A stretch of DNA of 64,000 nt from Bacteroidia bacterium (GCA_030429205.1 JAUICZ010000004.1:203356-267355); one strand, 5' to 3'; numbered from the stretch's first letter, positions 17,666-25,977 are shown. Program-made: numbers and translations. Notes: generated by a model not told the origin, from the letters alone.

Positions 17666-18736
17666 TTATTTTAGTTTAGGCGCAGACATTTCCATAAACC
17701 GCTTTAGCAAACTTTTTTCTCCAATAATAATGCGAGCATTATATGAAAAATTTGGTCTGATAGGTATCACTATATTTTTATTTGTAACGTACTCGGCAAG
17801 AGGTTTAAAATAAATTCTATACCTAATGGTTGAATTAAATTCTGTAGTTGTCTGAACTTTACTCATAGAATCTATTGTGACCTCTACGAGACCATAGTCA
17901 GCCAAGGGAAATGCGATTAGCTCCAGTTTCCTACTTTGTCCAACTGATATTTTTTTAGCGTCTGTGGATGATACCATCAATTGCCCTTGATATGCAAACT
18001 TATCAGGAACAACAAACCCAACCTCCTCAATGCTCTTAATCGCAGTACCTCTTCGAAAAGGTTTTGAAAAATAAAATCGCCCGGCCTGTGGGGACGTTAA
18101 CAAATACTTGGCTTTCCAAGATTCTAAACCACGACTAAGTTTTCTGGTTTGATTTACTATCTCCAAACGCATCAAACTAATTTCAGCTTTTGTCTGGTGA
18201 AAACGTTGAGCACGATTAAGTAAATAGATTGAAATTGTATGTAACAGATCATCATACATCTCTTGGCGGTCACCTAAGGTTTCAATGCGTCTTTTTTCTG
18301 ACAAATACTTTAAGTTGTCTATATCTTCAAGTTCTACTGAATTAAGTACATCTTTGGCAAACTTTTCGGCCTGTTGAACCGTTTCCCAATCTGATGCACT
18401 ATTAAGCTCGATTATCGGCTGATCCTTGTCAACGATACTACTATCCTTTACATAAACATTTTTGACCATACCACCAGTATTCGCATTTATATTGAACGAA
18501 GCAGGGTAAGTAGATATATAGAGCTTTGTTTCAACAGCTTCAGGGTAATGTATTATTGACGCTGATAATGCCGCAACGCCTATAGCAAGAAGAATTGCAT
18601 ACATCCCCCATTTCATTAACCAAGAAGGTGGGCGGTCAAGCATATCAGTAACTTCCATCGACCTAATTTGGTTTTTCAATGGTTCCCAAACAGGGCTGGA
18701 AGATTGACTGTTTTCTACCTTATCAGATTTTTTCAT
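17666..18736 (-). CDS. HlyD family secretion protein of the grasp-with-spasm cluster
   Basis: A 356-residue adaptor with one transmembrane helix (about 44-64), a first lipoyl half (TGGMVKNVYVKDSSIVDKDQPI), a helical hairpin (about 115-205) and a second half starting LLTSPQAGRFYF. It is shorter than classical HlyD and resembles adaptors of C39-peptidase bacteriocin exporters. It is the last gene of the operon, one base after the ABC exporter. No TolC partner lies beside it, so the outer-membrane channel must be encoded elsewhere. Confidence 0.87.
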   Translation of the reverse strand: MKKSDKVENSQSSSPVWEPLKNQIRSMEVTDMLDRPPSWLMKWGMYAILLAIGVAALSASIIHYPEAVETKLYISTYPASFNINANTGGMVKNVYVKDSSIVDKDQPIIELNSASDWETVQQAEKFAKDVLNSVELEDIDNLKYLSEKRRIETLGDRQEMYDDLLHTISIYLLNRAQRFHQTKAEISLMRLEIVNQTRKLSRGLESWKAKYLLTSPQAGRFYFSKPFRRGTAIKSIEEVGFVVPDKFAYQGQLMVSSTDAKKISVGQSRKLELIAFPLADYGLVEVTIDSMSKVQTTTEFNSTIRYRIYFKPLAEYVTNKNIVIPIRPNFSYNARIIIGEKSLLKRFMEMSAPKLK

Positions 18737-18737
18737 C

Positions 18738-20948
18738 TTAGTTACCTAGCTCCAGTTGATTTTTAACAAGTTCGTAATAAATACCACGTTGATTTACCAA
18801 TGTACTATGTGTCCCTTCCTCTTTAATCTCACCTTTTTCTAAAACAACAACTTTATCAGCATGCTTTACCGTGCTTAAACGATGTGCAATTATTACTACA
18901 GTTTTTCCTTTATAATATTGTTCCAGGTTCTCAATTATTTCACGCTCATTATTCGCGTCAAGAGAAGAGGTCGCCTCGTCTAATAGAATAATTTGGGGGT
19001 CTTTATATATAGCCCTTGCGATTCTCATCCTTTGCTGCTGACCAGTGCTTATCCCAATCCCTTCCTGTCCTATTCTTGTGGCAAACCCTTGCGGCAATGA
19101 CTCTATAAATTCCCGAATGTTTGCTATATCTGTAACAAATTGCAACCTCTGTAAATCAGGGTTATCTTCACCAACGGCTATATTTCCGGCAATGGTATCG
19201 TTAAACACAAACCCCTCTTGCATTACAACCCCACAGGCCTCTCGCCATAAGTATAAATCTATATCAGATAGTTTTTCATTACCTATATGTATAGTACCTT
19301 CTGTTGGCTTATAGTAACGCAGTAGGAGTTTTTGCAAGGTTGTCTTTCCACTTCCGCTGCTCCCAACTATTGCTGTAACCTTTCCATGGGGAATTTCCAG
19401 ATCTATATTTTTTAAAACAAAGTCAGACAAACCATCATACCTAAATGAAACATTCTTTAAAGAGATCACATGTTTCTTTGGTAAATAACTATGCGGAACC
19501 ATATCATGTTCTTTATTGGGCATTGGCTCTTCAGGCTCCTGCAGGTGTATTTCAGAAATACGAGTAAGCGATATTTTAGCATCCTGCCAAGACCTTATCA
19601 TACCTACTAATCGTAAAACAGGACTATTTAACTGTCCAATTATATAACTCACAGAAAGCATGGTTCCTAAAGTTATCTTACCATCTATTACGAGTGTGGC
19701 TGCTATAACTGTTATAAATAGGTTTTTAATTTCATGGATTACTTTAGAACCGGATCCTTGTATTTGTTCAAGGTTTAACCCTTTTAAACTTGTACGAAAT
19801 AAATCTACTTGCAAGCGCTCCCAACTCCACCTCTTTTGCTGTACGGCATTGTACAACTTAATTTCCTGCATTCCATTTACCAACTCAATAACTTTGCTTT
19901 GAGATTTACCAGCTTGTAGAAACCTTCGGTGATCTAACTGCTCTCGTTTTTTGAGAAAGAGTGTGATCCAAATAATGTATGCCACACTTCCTATGGCAAA
20001 AATGATCAGTAAAGAAGTACTAAAGAAAGCTAATACTATACTATATACCACAAGAGTAGTAAATGAAAACAGGATATTTAATGCGGTTCCGGTTAAAAAA
20101 CCTTCTAAGCGTCTATGGTCTTGAATACGTTGCATAATATCTCCGGTCAGCCTACTGTCGAAATAGCGCATTGGGAGCCTCATAAGCGTGTAGAAGAAAT
20201 CGCTAATTAAACTAATATTAAGTCTGTTAGACAGGAATAACAGTAATCTTGACCTTATTAACTCGATAAACAATCCACCAAACGTCAACGATAACTGAGC
20301 AAACAATATCAGCCAAACAAAATCTATTCTACCTTGATTGATACCAACATCAATCATATACTTGGCTAATATTGGTATCCCAAGCTGCAGAGTCATCCCT
20401 GCTAACATGGCCAGCATCACCTGAAAAGCTAACTTTTTAGAAGGGCTTAGGTAAAACCAAAGAAACTTAAGCGGTGGAATTCTCTCTTCTCCTCCTTCTG
20501 GAATTTCAATATCCTTAAAGTTTGGCGTTGGTTCTATCAGCAGGCAAATACCCTCTGGTTCTTCATCATCTTTTCTATTTATGGCCCAATGGTTTAAAAA
20601 TTCATTTCTTTTATACTTTACAAGACCTAAAGCGGGGTCTGATATATATATCTTGTCTCCTTTGAATTTATAAATAACTACAAAGTGATTTTGATCCCAA
20701 TGTGCGATCAAAGGTAGAGGAGCATTTTTAATTAATTTATTCAGAGGAACTCGTATGGCTAGCGTTCTAAAGCCCATAGCTTCCGCCCCACGAGACAGCC
20801 CTAGCATATTCGCCCCTTCTCTATTAGTATAGGTAATAGTACGTATATAGCTTATTGGAAATGAACGTCCAAAGTGGTGGGCTATATTGCGGAGACAGGT
20901 TGCTCCACAATCCATAATATTTCGTTGGCTCTCATGCGGAAATGCCAT
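18738..20948 (-). CDS. C39 peptidase-containing ABC exporter (PCAT)
   Basis: A 736-residue peptidase-containing ABC transporter that cleaves a double-glycine leader and exports the peptide. The C39 domain (1-135) has the oxyanion Gln (Q8), C14, H88 and D104. Transmembrane helices span about 165-450. The ATPase is intact: GSSGSGKTT Walker A, the signature ISTGQQQRMR, LLDEATSSLD Walker B and an AHRL H-loop. It therefore contrasts with the degenerate ABC protein at 11-13 kb. It starts 9 bases after the SPASM gene and is followed after one base by the HlyD gene. Its natural substrate here is the GGG-containing precursor at the head of the operon. Confidence 0.95.
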   Translation of the reverse strand: MAFPHESQRNIMDCGATCLRNIAHHFGRSFPISYIRTITYTNREGANMLGLSRGAEAMGFRTLAIRVPLNKLIKNAPLPLIAHWDQNHFVVIYKFKGDKIYISDPALGLVKYKRNEFLNHWAINRKDDEEPEGICLLIEPTPNFKDIEIPEGGEERIPPLKFLWFYLSPSKKLAFQVMLAMLAGMTLQLGIPILAKYMIDVGINQGRIDFVWLILFAQLSLTFGGLFIELIRSRLLLFLSNRLNISLISDFFYTLMRLPMRYFDSRLTGDIMQRIQDHRRLEGFLTGTALNILFSFTTLVVYSIVLAFFSTSLLIIFAIGSVAYIIWITLFLKKREQLDHRRFLQAGKSQSKVIELVNGMQEIKLYNAVQQKRWSWERLQVDLFRTSLKGLNLEQIQGSGSKVIHEIKNLFITVIAATLVIDGKITLGTMLSVSYIIGQLNSPVLRLVGMIRSWQDAKISLTRISEIHLQEPEEPMPNKEHDMVPHSYLPKKHVISLKNVSFRYDGLSDFVLKNIDLEIPHGKVTAIVGSSGSGKTTLQKLLLRYYKPTEGTIHIGNEKLSDIDLYLWREACGVVMQEGFVFNDTIAGNIAVGEDNPDLQRLQFVTDIANIREFIESLPQGFATRIGQEGIGISTGQQQRMRIARAIYKDPQIILLDEATSSLDANNEREIIENLEQYYKGKTVVIIAHRLSTVKHADKVVVLEKGEIKEEGTHSTLVNQRGIYYELVKNQLELGN

Positions 20949-20957
20949 ATAGTGTTC

Positions 20958-22061
20958 TTAGGGTTTAAGGTTTTCTAAATTTTTGTTCAAAGATTGATGT
21001 AATCTTTCTTGCCTGGATTTTACCACCTCCTGCAGTTCATACGATGCTATTGCAGACTGTTTGAGCGGATGAGTACTCCACTCTTCCCAAGTACATGTAT
21101 ACGGGTCATAACCACACTTTAATGGCTTACTGTATAAGTCGTCAGGGTTCTCAACATAGGCACGGCAATCTGTACAGATATATCTAAACTCACAATCTTT
21201 ACATACCTGTATATCATCCTTTGTAATCTTCCAATACTTCTTAAAATCCGGCTGCATTGTTGCTTCAACAAGATTAACATTCGCAATATTCCCATACACT
21301 TCAGGTGTAGATGGGCAATTTTTAATCTCTCCGATATTATTTATTGAAACCTTGTAACTCAAACATGAGTTCTCTTGTCTTGAAAGGTTATATGCCCATG
21401 GATTATTTGAAAAATAGTTTTGATGCACAACACCACAACATTTTCGATCAACATCACTTTGATTTAGCACCGAGCAAAATTCAAGTTGAGAAAGCTCTAC
21501 AGAACTATTACCGTAAAGATATACAAGCCTAAGTTGTCTGGATTTAGACTTAATTTGCTCAAGAGTAGATTTAACATCCGCCGAGAGGAAGGACTTAACG
21601 CTTATATGCAAATCTATCGACTCTACTACTGTAGATTCTAATTTTGCAATGAAATTTAAAAAGTCATCCGCGTTAAATGCATGATCATTTATGAAAAACA
21701 CTTCTACATATTTGACACCGAGACTCAACATGTCAGCCTGTAATCTTAATAGGGTATCATCATCTTCTAAGTGACTACCCCATTCAAGAACAACAGATCC
21801 AATTATATATGGAAGTGATATTCCTAAAGGATAATCGCTAAATACACTAAGGTCAGATTCCTCTATTTCAACTAATAGATCTTTACTCATTAAAAGATCA
21901 AAAGTATCCTCGTCTAAAGAATGATGATCTATAACCTTGGAAGCCGATAAAATAGTAGCTAACTCTTTGCTAATTAAATACTGGTTTCTACGCGCGTAGT
22001 CTAGTATAAGGGCACGAGAAGCACCAATCACGATAAAACAGTTGCTAGGGAATATATACAT
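20958..22061 (-). CDS. SPASM-domain peptide maturase, grasp-with-spasm system
   Basis: A 367-residue protein with a C-terminal SPASM domain: CLSYKVSINNIGEIKNCPS, then GNI, then CKDCEFRYICTDC and a final CGYDPYTC supply about eight Cys for auxiliary iron-sulfur clusters. The N-terminal two thirds look TIM-barrel-like but contain no CxxxCxxC motif, so it is not a canonical radical SAM enzyme; this is characteristic of the SPASM partner in grasp-with-spasm systems. It probably assists the ATP-grasp maturase or binds the precursor. Its ATG overlaps the TAA of the preceding 72-residue gene by one base (TAATG). Confidence 0.88.
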   Translation of the reverse strand: MYIFPSNCFIVIGASRALILDYARRNQYLISKELATILSASKVIDHHSLDEDTFDLLMSKDLLVEIEESDLSVFSDYPLGISLPYIIGSVVLEWGSHLEDDDTLLRLQADMLSLGVKYVEVFFINDHAFNADDFLNFIAKLESTVVESIDLHISVKSFLSADVKSTLEQIKSKSRQLRLVYLYGNSSVELSQLEFCSVLNQSDVDRKCCGVVHQNYFSNNPWAYNLSRQENSCLSYKVSINNIGEIKNCPSTPEVYGNIANVNLVEATMQPDFKKYWKITKDDIQVCKDCEFRYICTDCRAYVENPDDLYSKPLKCGYDPYTCTWEEWSTHPLKQSAIASYELQEVVKSRQERLHQSLNKNLENLKP

Positions 22062-22279
22062 TATATAAAGTCGATATGTCTGGTGGTTGGAAGAAAATGT
22101 ATTTCTGGTAAAGATTGTATAATCCTATAGTGAGGCAATACATGTTGCAAAGGCGGAGATGACATAGAAACCTTGGTCTCCGTAAACTCTGCATGAAAAA
22201 GTTCTAGTGGAAGTTTTTCGAGATTGAACGACGAAAACTGGTGATAATATTGCGTCAGTTTTGAGGTGTTATTCTCCAT
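22061..22279 (-). CDS. unrecognised 72-residue protein between the two maturases
   Basis: I do not recognise this protein. Its start overlaps the end of the ATP-grasp gene by 11 bases and its stop overlaps the SPASM gene's ATG by one base, so it is firmly embedded in the operon and translationally coupled on both sides. It is soluble, rich in His, Leu, Phe and Pro (LPLELFHAEF, SSPPLQHVLPHYR, HFLPTTRHIDF), has no Cys and no signal peptide. A leader-binding or scaffolding role between the two maturases is conceivable but not shown. It carries no glycine leader, so a second precursor is unlikely. Confidence 0.65.
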   Translation of the reverse strand: MENNTSKLTQYYHQFSSFNLEKLPLELFHAEFTETKVSMSSPPLQHVLPHYRIIQSLPEIHFLPTTRHIDFI

Positions 22280-23261
22280 ATGCTAAATATTCTGCAATAA
22301 TTTTATTAATGTTATAATTCGAGTGCTTCGCCGGATTTACATATTGTCCAACAGGGTTAATTTCAAGAAAATAAAACTTATCGTCCTGCCCTTTAATAAG
22401 GTCAAAACTTCCGGTATCATAACCTAATATTGTACAAAGCTGATGTAGTCTGCTTTCAAGATCTTCTGGAAGCTTAGCTGTAACTGTCCTATTTCTTGGT
22501 CCTGCATGATACTTACGATGATCAATCTTAGTAAATTCGTTTGTCTGAGATAAAACTGCTGATGAGTAAAACTTTCCTTTTATATAAAATGAGCGTATCT
22601 CATACCTCTTCTTTATCTCTGCTTGAGCAAACGCAAGCATTGTAGCAGACTTACCTGAACGGATAAGAGATCTATCCAAATGGTCGGTATATGACATAAC
22701 CTGCTTTCCATTACCGGTGTGTGAGAATGTTATATCAATACTCTTTACAATTAAACCATTGTAAGGTTTTGCCATTTCTTCGAATTGGTTTTCCTGCGCA
22801 AATATTGTTTTGGGAACGTCAATACCCAACTCATTAGCAATTGTTAAACTAGCAAGCTTATTGGCAGACCCTACAGCATTTGAACCTAATGTTCTTTTCC
22901 GGCTAAACAAGAATGCTAAGTAATCTTCTTGAGTTCGACAATGTCCATCTAAGTATTGAGCAAGCATATCATCGAGAGAATCTTGTTTGAATTGTCCGGC
23001 TCTGTATTTATAGCTACTAGTCAACCTTACCTGGGCACTTCGGTACCAAATTGCTGTTATTTCCTCAATATCAATTATTTTATCATTAATGCAGATTGAT
23101 AAATTTGAATTCAGTTTTTTCTTATCACTTGCGTTTATGCTGCCTTTTATAATTGATATTTCCCCATTATGCACACACATAAATTTTATCGAAAAGAACC
23201 TAAGCCATTCCATAACTTTTTTTGCGGAATAGTCGTTTTCTGCGGCGAAAATTAATACCAT
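22269..23261 (-). CDS. ATP-grasp peptide maturase, grasp-with-spasm system
   Basis: A 330-residue ATP-grasp ligase of the graspetide-maturase type, related to MvdC/MvdD and PsnB. The N-terminal preATP-grasp domain (1-125) includes AIWYRSAQVR, and the ATP-grasp core has GLIVKSIDITFS, KRYEIRSFYIKGKFYSSAV, the HRKY segment and the C-terminal magnesium motif FYFLEINPVGQY. Such enzymes activate Asp/Glu side chains with ATP and join them to Ser/Thr or Lys of a precursor, forming omega-esters or omega-amides. The gene follows the TPR gene by 9 bases. The substrate is most likely the 94-residue product at the operon head. Confidence 0.92.
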   Translation of the reverse strand: MVLIFAAENDYSAKKVMEWLRFFSIKFMCVHNGEISIIKGSINASDKKKLNSNLSICINDKIIDIEEITAIWYRSAQVRLTSSYKYRAGQFKQDSLDDMLAQYLDGHCRTQEDYLAFLFSRKRTLGSNAVGSANKLASLTIANELGIDVPKTIFAQENQFEEMAKPYNGLIVKSIDITFSHTGNGKQVMSYTDHLDRSLIRSGKSATMLAFAQAEIKKRYEIRSFYIKGKFYSSAVLSQTNEFTKIDHRKYHAGPRNRTVTAKLPEDLESRLHQLCTILGYDTGSFDLIKGQDDKFYFLEINPVGQYVNPAKHSNYNINKIIAEYLAYGE

Positions 23262-23270
23262 ATAATAGAT

Positions 23271-24194
23271 TTAAGGTGCTAAGGTTAAATCCTCTAGAAA
23301 TACCTCTTGAGAATTTCCTGAAAAAAACACAGACATACCTATTGATATTCTGTTCATTTTAATATTCGAATTCCATTTCTCCGGGCAGCCAAATCCGGCA
23401 GGTGCATATTTACATCCTTTAGGCTTATTATGTCGGGCATGTTGATATCGCTTCTCTTCAATAAAACCGTATTCATCCGGTAACATTTCAGAATCATTCA
23501 ACGACTGGGTTATTCTGGAATGTATAATGTCTAGGTTTGCCTTACTTAAATGGGCAACCGGCAACAAAAGGTCACTCCTATGCGTCTGCCTATATCCCAC
23601 CCAACCATTTCTGAGAATATAAGAAGTAAGCAACTTTTGTAATGCGCCATGAGATTTCAAACCGGGATCAATATACTTTGACAACGCTCTTACCAAACCA
23701 CCCATTTCATTACCATTACCATATAACTTAAGATCATTTGCTAGAAAGTATAGCATCGAATCTATATCTGCCTGACGGCTTTTTTGGAATTTTTGATGTT
23801 TCTTATATGCTAAAGCAACCTTTTCCTCACTAATCTTGAATCCGGATATACTTGCAGACTTCTCTTCAATAAACGAGATTGGCAGCCCCATTTCCACAGC
23901 ACGTTCTAGAGCCTGCGCGGCCTTTGCGGTATCGCCAAGCATAACATATGCCTGGCACATAAGATACAGATCGTTGTAGTGCGTTGGCTCTGAATTCGCA
24001 ATTACCTTTATATAGTTCGCAACTTCAGGTCTGTTCTTAGTGAAAGTAAAATACCTAAGAGAATCCAGCTGACGAAAGTACTGCAACCCCATTTTTTTTG
24101 CTGTAGCAATATTGACGTGTAACAATAAAATTGAAGTTACAAGCACGAATAATCGTGCTTGTAACCCACAAAATTTAATCTTAAACAAAATCAT
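23271..24194 (-). CDS. exported TPR-like protein of the peptide cluster
   Basis: A 307-residue protein with an N-terminal hydrophobic signal or anchor (about 14-31) and one or two degenerate tetratricopeptide repeats (about 65-115, with GDTAKAAQALERAVEMGLP). The remainder is helical and ends in a region with two Cys (GCKYAPAGFGCPEKW) and a beta-rich tail. It lies second in the operon, 30 bases after the precursor gene. Its export suggests it meets the mature peptide outside the cytoplasm, for example as an immunity, receptor or chaperone protein; that is inference. It may be lipoprotein-free since no lipobox is visible. Confidence 0.75.
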   Translation of the reverse strand: MILFKIKFCGLQARLFVLVTSILLLHVNIATAKKMGLQYFRQLDSLRYFTFTKNRPEVANYIKVIANSEPTHYNDLYLMCQAYVMLGDTAKAAQALERAVEMGLPISFIEEKSASISGFKISEEKVALAYKKHQKFQKSRQADIDSMLYFLANDLKLYGNGNEMGGLVRALSKYIDPGLKSHGALQKLLTSYILRNGWVGYRQTHRSDLLLPVAHLSKANLDIIHSRITQSLNDSEMLPDEYGFIEEKRYQHARHNKPKGCKYAPAGFGCPEKWNSNIKMNRISIGMSVFFSGNSQEVFLEDLTLAP

Positions 24195-24224
24195 GTTTAT
24201 TATAAAAAAAAATGATTTTGTCTT

Positions 24225-24509
24225 TTAATCTGGTGTAAGTTCTGTATGCATGAAGGTATTTGTCGCCTCAAACACCGGATCACCTGGTATCGGCTCTCCC
24301 TCCCAAGGAATAACCAGTGCATGCTCTCTGTAATAATCACGACCTAGAAAAACATCAGCATTATCAAAAGAATAACCGATGTCATCTGTAACTTCAGTTA
24401 AATCTTCACCATTCTGATGACTTTTGTAATAATCTACACGACCTCCACCTTTAACATAGATCTCATTGTCTATCTTAAACTCTTGGAATAACTTAAATGA
24501 ATCTTTCAT
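24225..24509 (-). CDS. precursor peptide of the grasp-with-spasm cluster
   Basis: A 94-residue product, first gene of the operon. The N-terminal MKDSFKLFQEFKIDNEIYVK followed by GGG (21-23) looks like a double-glycine leader for the C39 exporter downstream. The remaining 71 residues have no Cys but 15 Asp/Glu and eight Ser/Thr (S30, T38, T41, S47, T83, T85, T89, T92), the residues an ATP-grasp maturase would join as esters. The acidic residues cluster in EDLTEVTDD and in the C-terminal EATNTFMHTELTPD. This long core is larger than those of microviridins. That it is modified is inferred from context. Confidence 0.8.
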   Translation of the reverse strand: MKDSFKLFQEFKIDNEIYVKGGGRVDYYKSHQNGEDLTEVTDDIGYSFDNADVFLGRDYYREHALVIPWEGEPIPGDPVFEATNTFMHTELTPD

Positions 24510-24873
24510 AGTTAATTTTTTTTAGTTATAAGTTATATGGTGTTTTATAATGGACACCAACCATATGTAGTACAGCAATTACAATTACTCTAGACAATAA
24601 TCTTGACAGCATCCGAAATACTCTTAAGACCATACTTTGCATACCAAGTTGATACAAAAAGCACTGGTAGCTTCAATAACTCTTGCAAGAGCTCATTATA
24701 ATTTTACGCCTTTGAAAGTCGATTCCACTACAAGATTCTGGTAGGCTAAACATACAATGCCATATATTTTGCACTGGTTAACTTTCATAACCGAAACTAG
24801 CCTATCATCAAGAGTTGGAGAAAATGAGCACAAACATTTTGTTTACAATACAAACATTTTGTCATAAATCATG
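24510..24873 (-). other. 364-base intergenic region upstream of the precursor gene
   Basis: No credible open reading frame is present on either strand. It holds the paired palindromic sites near its XRE-proximal end and is otherwise AT-rich, without an exact TAnnTTTG box close to the precursor start. It probably carries the operon promoter and a long untranslated leader. Confidence 0.6.
24830..24862. promoter_or_regulatory. pair of identical 13-bp palindromic sites, likely operators
   Basis: ACAAACATTTTGT occurs at 24830-24842 and 24850-24862, start-to-start distance 20 bases, about two helical turns, so both face the same side of the helix. Each is a palindrome ACAAA-N3-TTTGT. The pair lies 11 bases downstream of the XRE gene's stop and before the precursor operon. 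On the minus strand both sites contain TTTG, so they might overlap a promoter. Binding by the adjacent XRE protein is inference. Confidence 0.6.
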
Positions 24874-25107
24874 TTATCCAACAAGTATCTCTTGCAGGTC
24901 TATGTCGTAGTAATCGCAAACCTTAAAAAGAGTTTGAATACTTAACGATTTATAGCGACCATTTTCTATTTGGCTTAAAACAGGATGACTAATACCGATG
25001 TTGGCTGCTGCGGTTGTTATCTTTTCACGTCGAGTATGACGTGCTACATAAATTTTATTACCGATGAGAACCAGTATCTGGTCAAGGGAGGCGGTTTTGG
25101 AATCCAT
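24874..25107 (-). CDS. small XRE-family helix-turn-helix regulator
   Basis: A 77-residue single-domain Cro/CI-type DNA-binding protein. The HTH runs over about residues 27-60, with ITTAAANIGISHPVLSQIENGRY as helix 2, turn and recognition helix, and the C-terminal helix ends DIDLQEILVG. There is no sensor domain, so any signal must act through another protein or through concentration. It lies directly upstream of the peptide operon on the same strand and is the best candidate for its regulator. Confidence 0.9.
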   Translation of the reverse strand: MDSKTASLDQILVLIGNKIYVARHTRREKITTAAANIGISHPVLSQIENGRYKSLSIQTLFKVCDYYDIDLQEILVG

Positions 25108-25390
25108 AGGTTTATTTATTTACGTAAATATAATTTTTTTTTAAAAAAAAGTACACACTGTTTACAGTTGCCTGCATAGCAAATCATAAAAGTTAGTTGA
25201 ATCTTAACAATCAACATTGTATTACTTTGCAAAAGGCGGCTTATTTCGTTAAGTTTCTGTAGGATGAGTCTGTTACAACACCTTTCACCCAGCTTCTATG
25301 ATCTATGTTAAACGGCTATGAGGCTATTTGTAATAGTACTTGTCTAAGTTTATTATATGCAAGTCACCAAATGAAAAAAATCTTTAGGGC
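25108..25390. other. non-coding stretch between the XRE gene and repeat copy B
   Basis: AT-rich, with an A/T homopolymer tract just upstream of the XRE start. I see no gene or RNA structure in it. Together with the pseudogene that follows, about 640 bases here lack an intact gene. Confidence 0.5.
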
Positions 25391-25620
25391 TATAGTTTAC
25401 AGTATCAATTATTCAATTACAGAAAGCATACTACTCACCATATCAATTAATAAACTATTACTTTAGATAGAAACACCTTATTATGAAAATCCTGCTTTCT
25501 TTATTGGCAGTAAACTTGTACACACCTCTGTTTGCTCAAACGTAAGGCTGGACTATACCCAACAGGGACTCTATCAACAACACAATAATCGGAACAGAGT
25601 ACAAGCCTTTTTAGCATTAC
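25391..25620 (+). repeat. direct repeat, copy B (decayed)
   Basis: Second copy of 16394-16622 in the same orientation. The promoter region is almost identical to copy A; the coding part has a premature stop, base changes and an extra T in a T-run near the end. Confidence 0.9.
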
Positions 25621-25690
25621 GGCTCCTCATATTCTGGATGATGCAGAATTGTTATTAAGGTACACCCATTTATAGTAGAAAGGGGCAAAA
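25483..25690 (+). pseudogene. decayed copy of the TlpA-like thioredoxin gene
   Basis: The ATG and signal peptide are kept (MKILLSLLAVNLYTPLFAQT), but codon 21 is TAA where the intact copy has CAA, and a one-base insertion follows. After the shared TTAGCATTAC the homology jumps: the next bases (GGCTCCTCATATTCTGGATGA) resemble the intact copy's GGCTGTCATCCATGTCTGGATGA about 75 bases further on, so an internal deletion has removed the region up to the active site. The end (TTATAGTAGAAAGG) also resembles the intact gene's 3' end. Only a 20-residue peptide could be translated. Confidence 0.85.
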
Positions 25691-25749
25691 AACAACATTA
25701 ACATCCCATATTGGAATTTTAAGTGTACCTTAAACAAAACAATTGTAAA

Positions 25750-25977
25750 ATGGATAGTGCCGAAGTGTTTGATGTGATAAAGAAAATGAGCAAGAAGACG
25801 TATAACTCACAGCATCGTATACTATTTAATGATATTGTTGTAGAACTCAACGCCTCGGATGATGAATTGCTTTTACTTTTGTCAGAACTTGAAACTGCGG
25901 GTTTCATAAAGCTTCATAAAACTAAAGTAGTATCAGTATCCCTTACTAACTACGGCTTATCGAAATCTAAAATTTAG
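25750..25977 (+). CDS. small winged-helix-like hypothetical protein
   Basis: A 75-residue protein of no family I can name. The predicted pattern, helix (SAEVFDVIKKMSK), helix (RILFNDIVVEL), helix (SDDELLLLLSELETAGFIKLHKTK) and a beta hairpin, resembles a winged helix-turn-helix such as those of small DNA-binding or partition proteins. It could be a regulator. The ATG giving MDSAEVFDV is chosen over an upstream GTG. It follows the pseudogene and precedes a small RRM protein gene in the accessory stretch. Confidence 0.6.
   Translation: MDSAEVFDVIKKMSKKTYNSQHRILFNDIVVELNASDDELLLLLSELETAGFIKLHKTKVVSVSLTNYGLSKSKI

Noticed and set aside
20958..22061. A canonical radical SAM enzyme
   Set aside because: The CxxxCxxC motif is absent; only the SPASM cysteines are present.
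22061..22279. A second precursor peptide
   Set aside because: It has no Gly-Gly leader, few Ser/Thr/Asp/Glu in a core-like order, and sits between the maturases.
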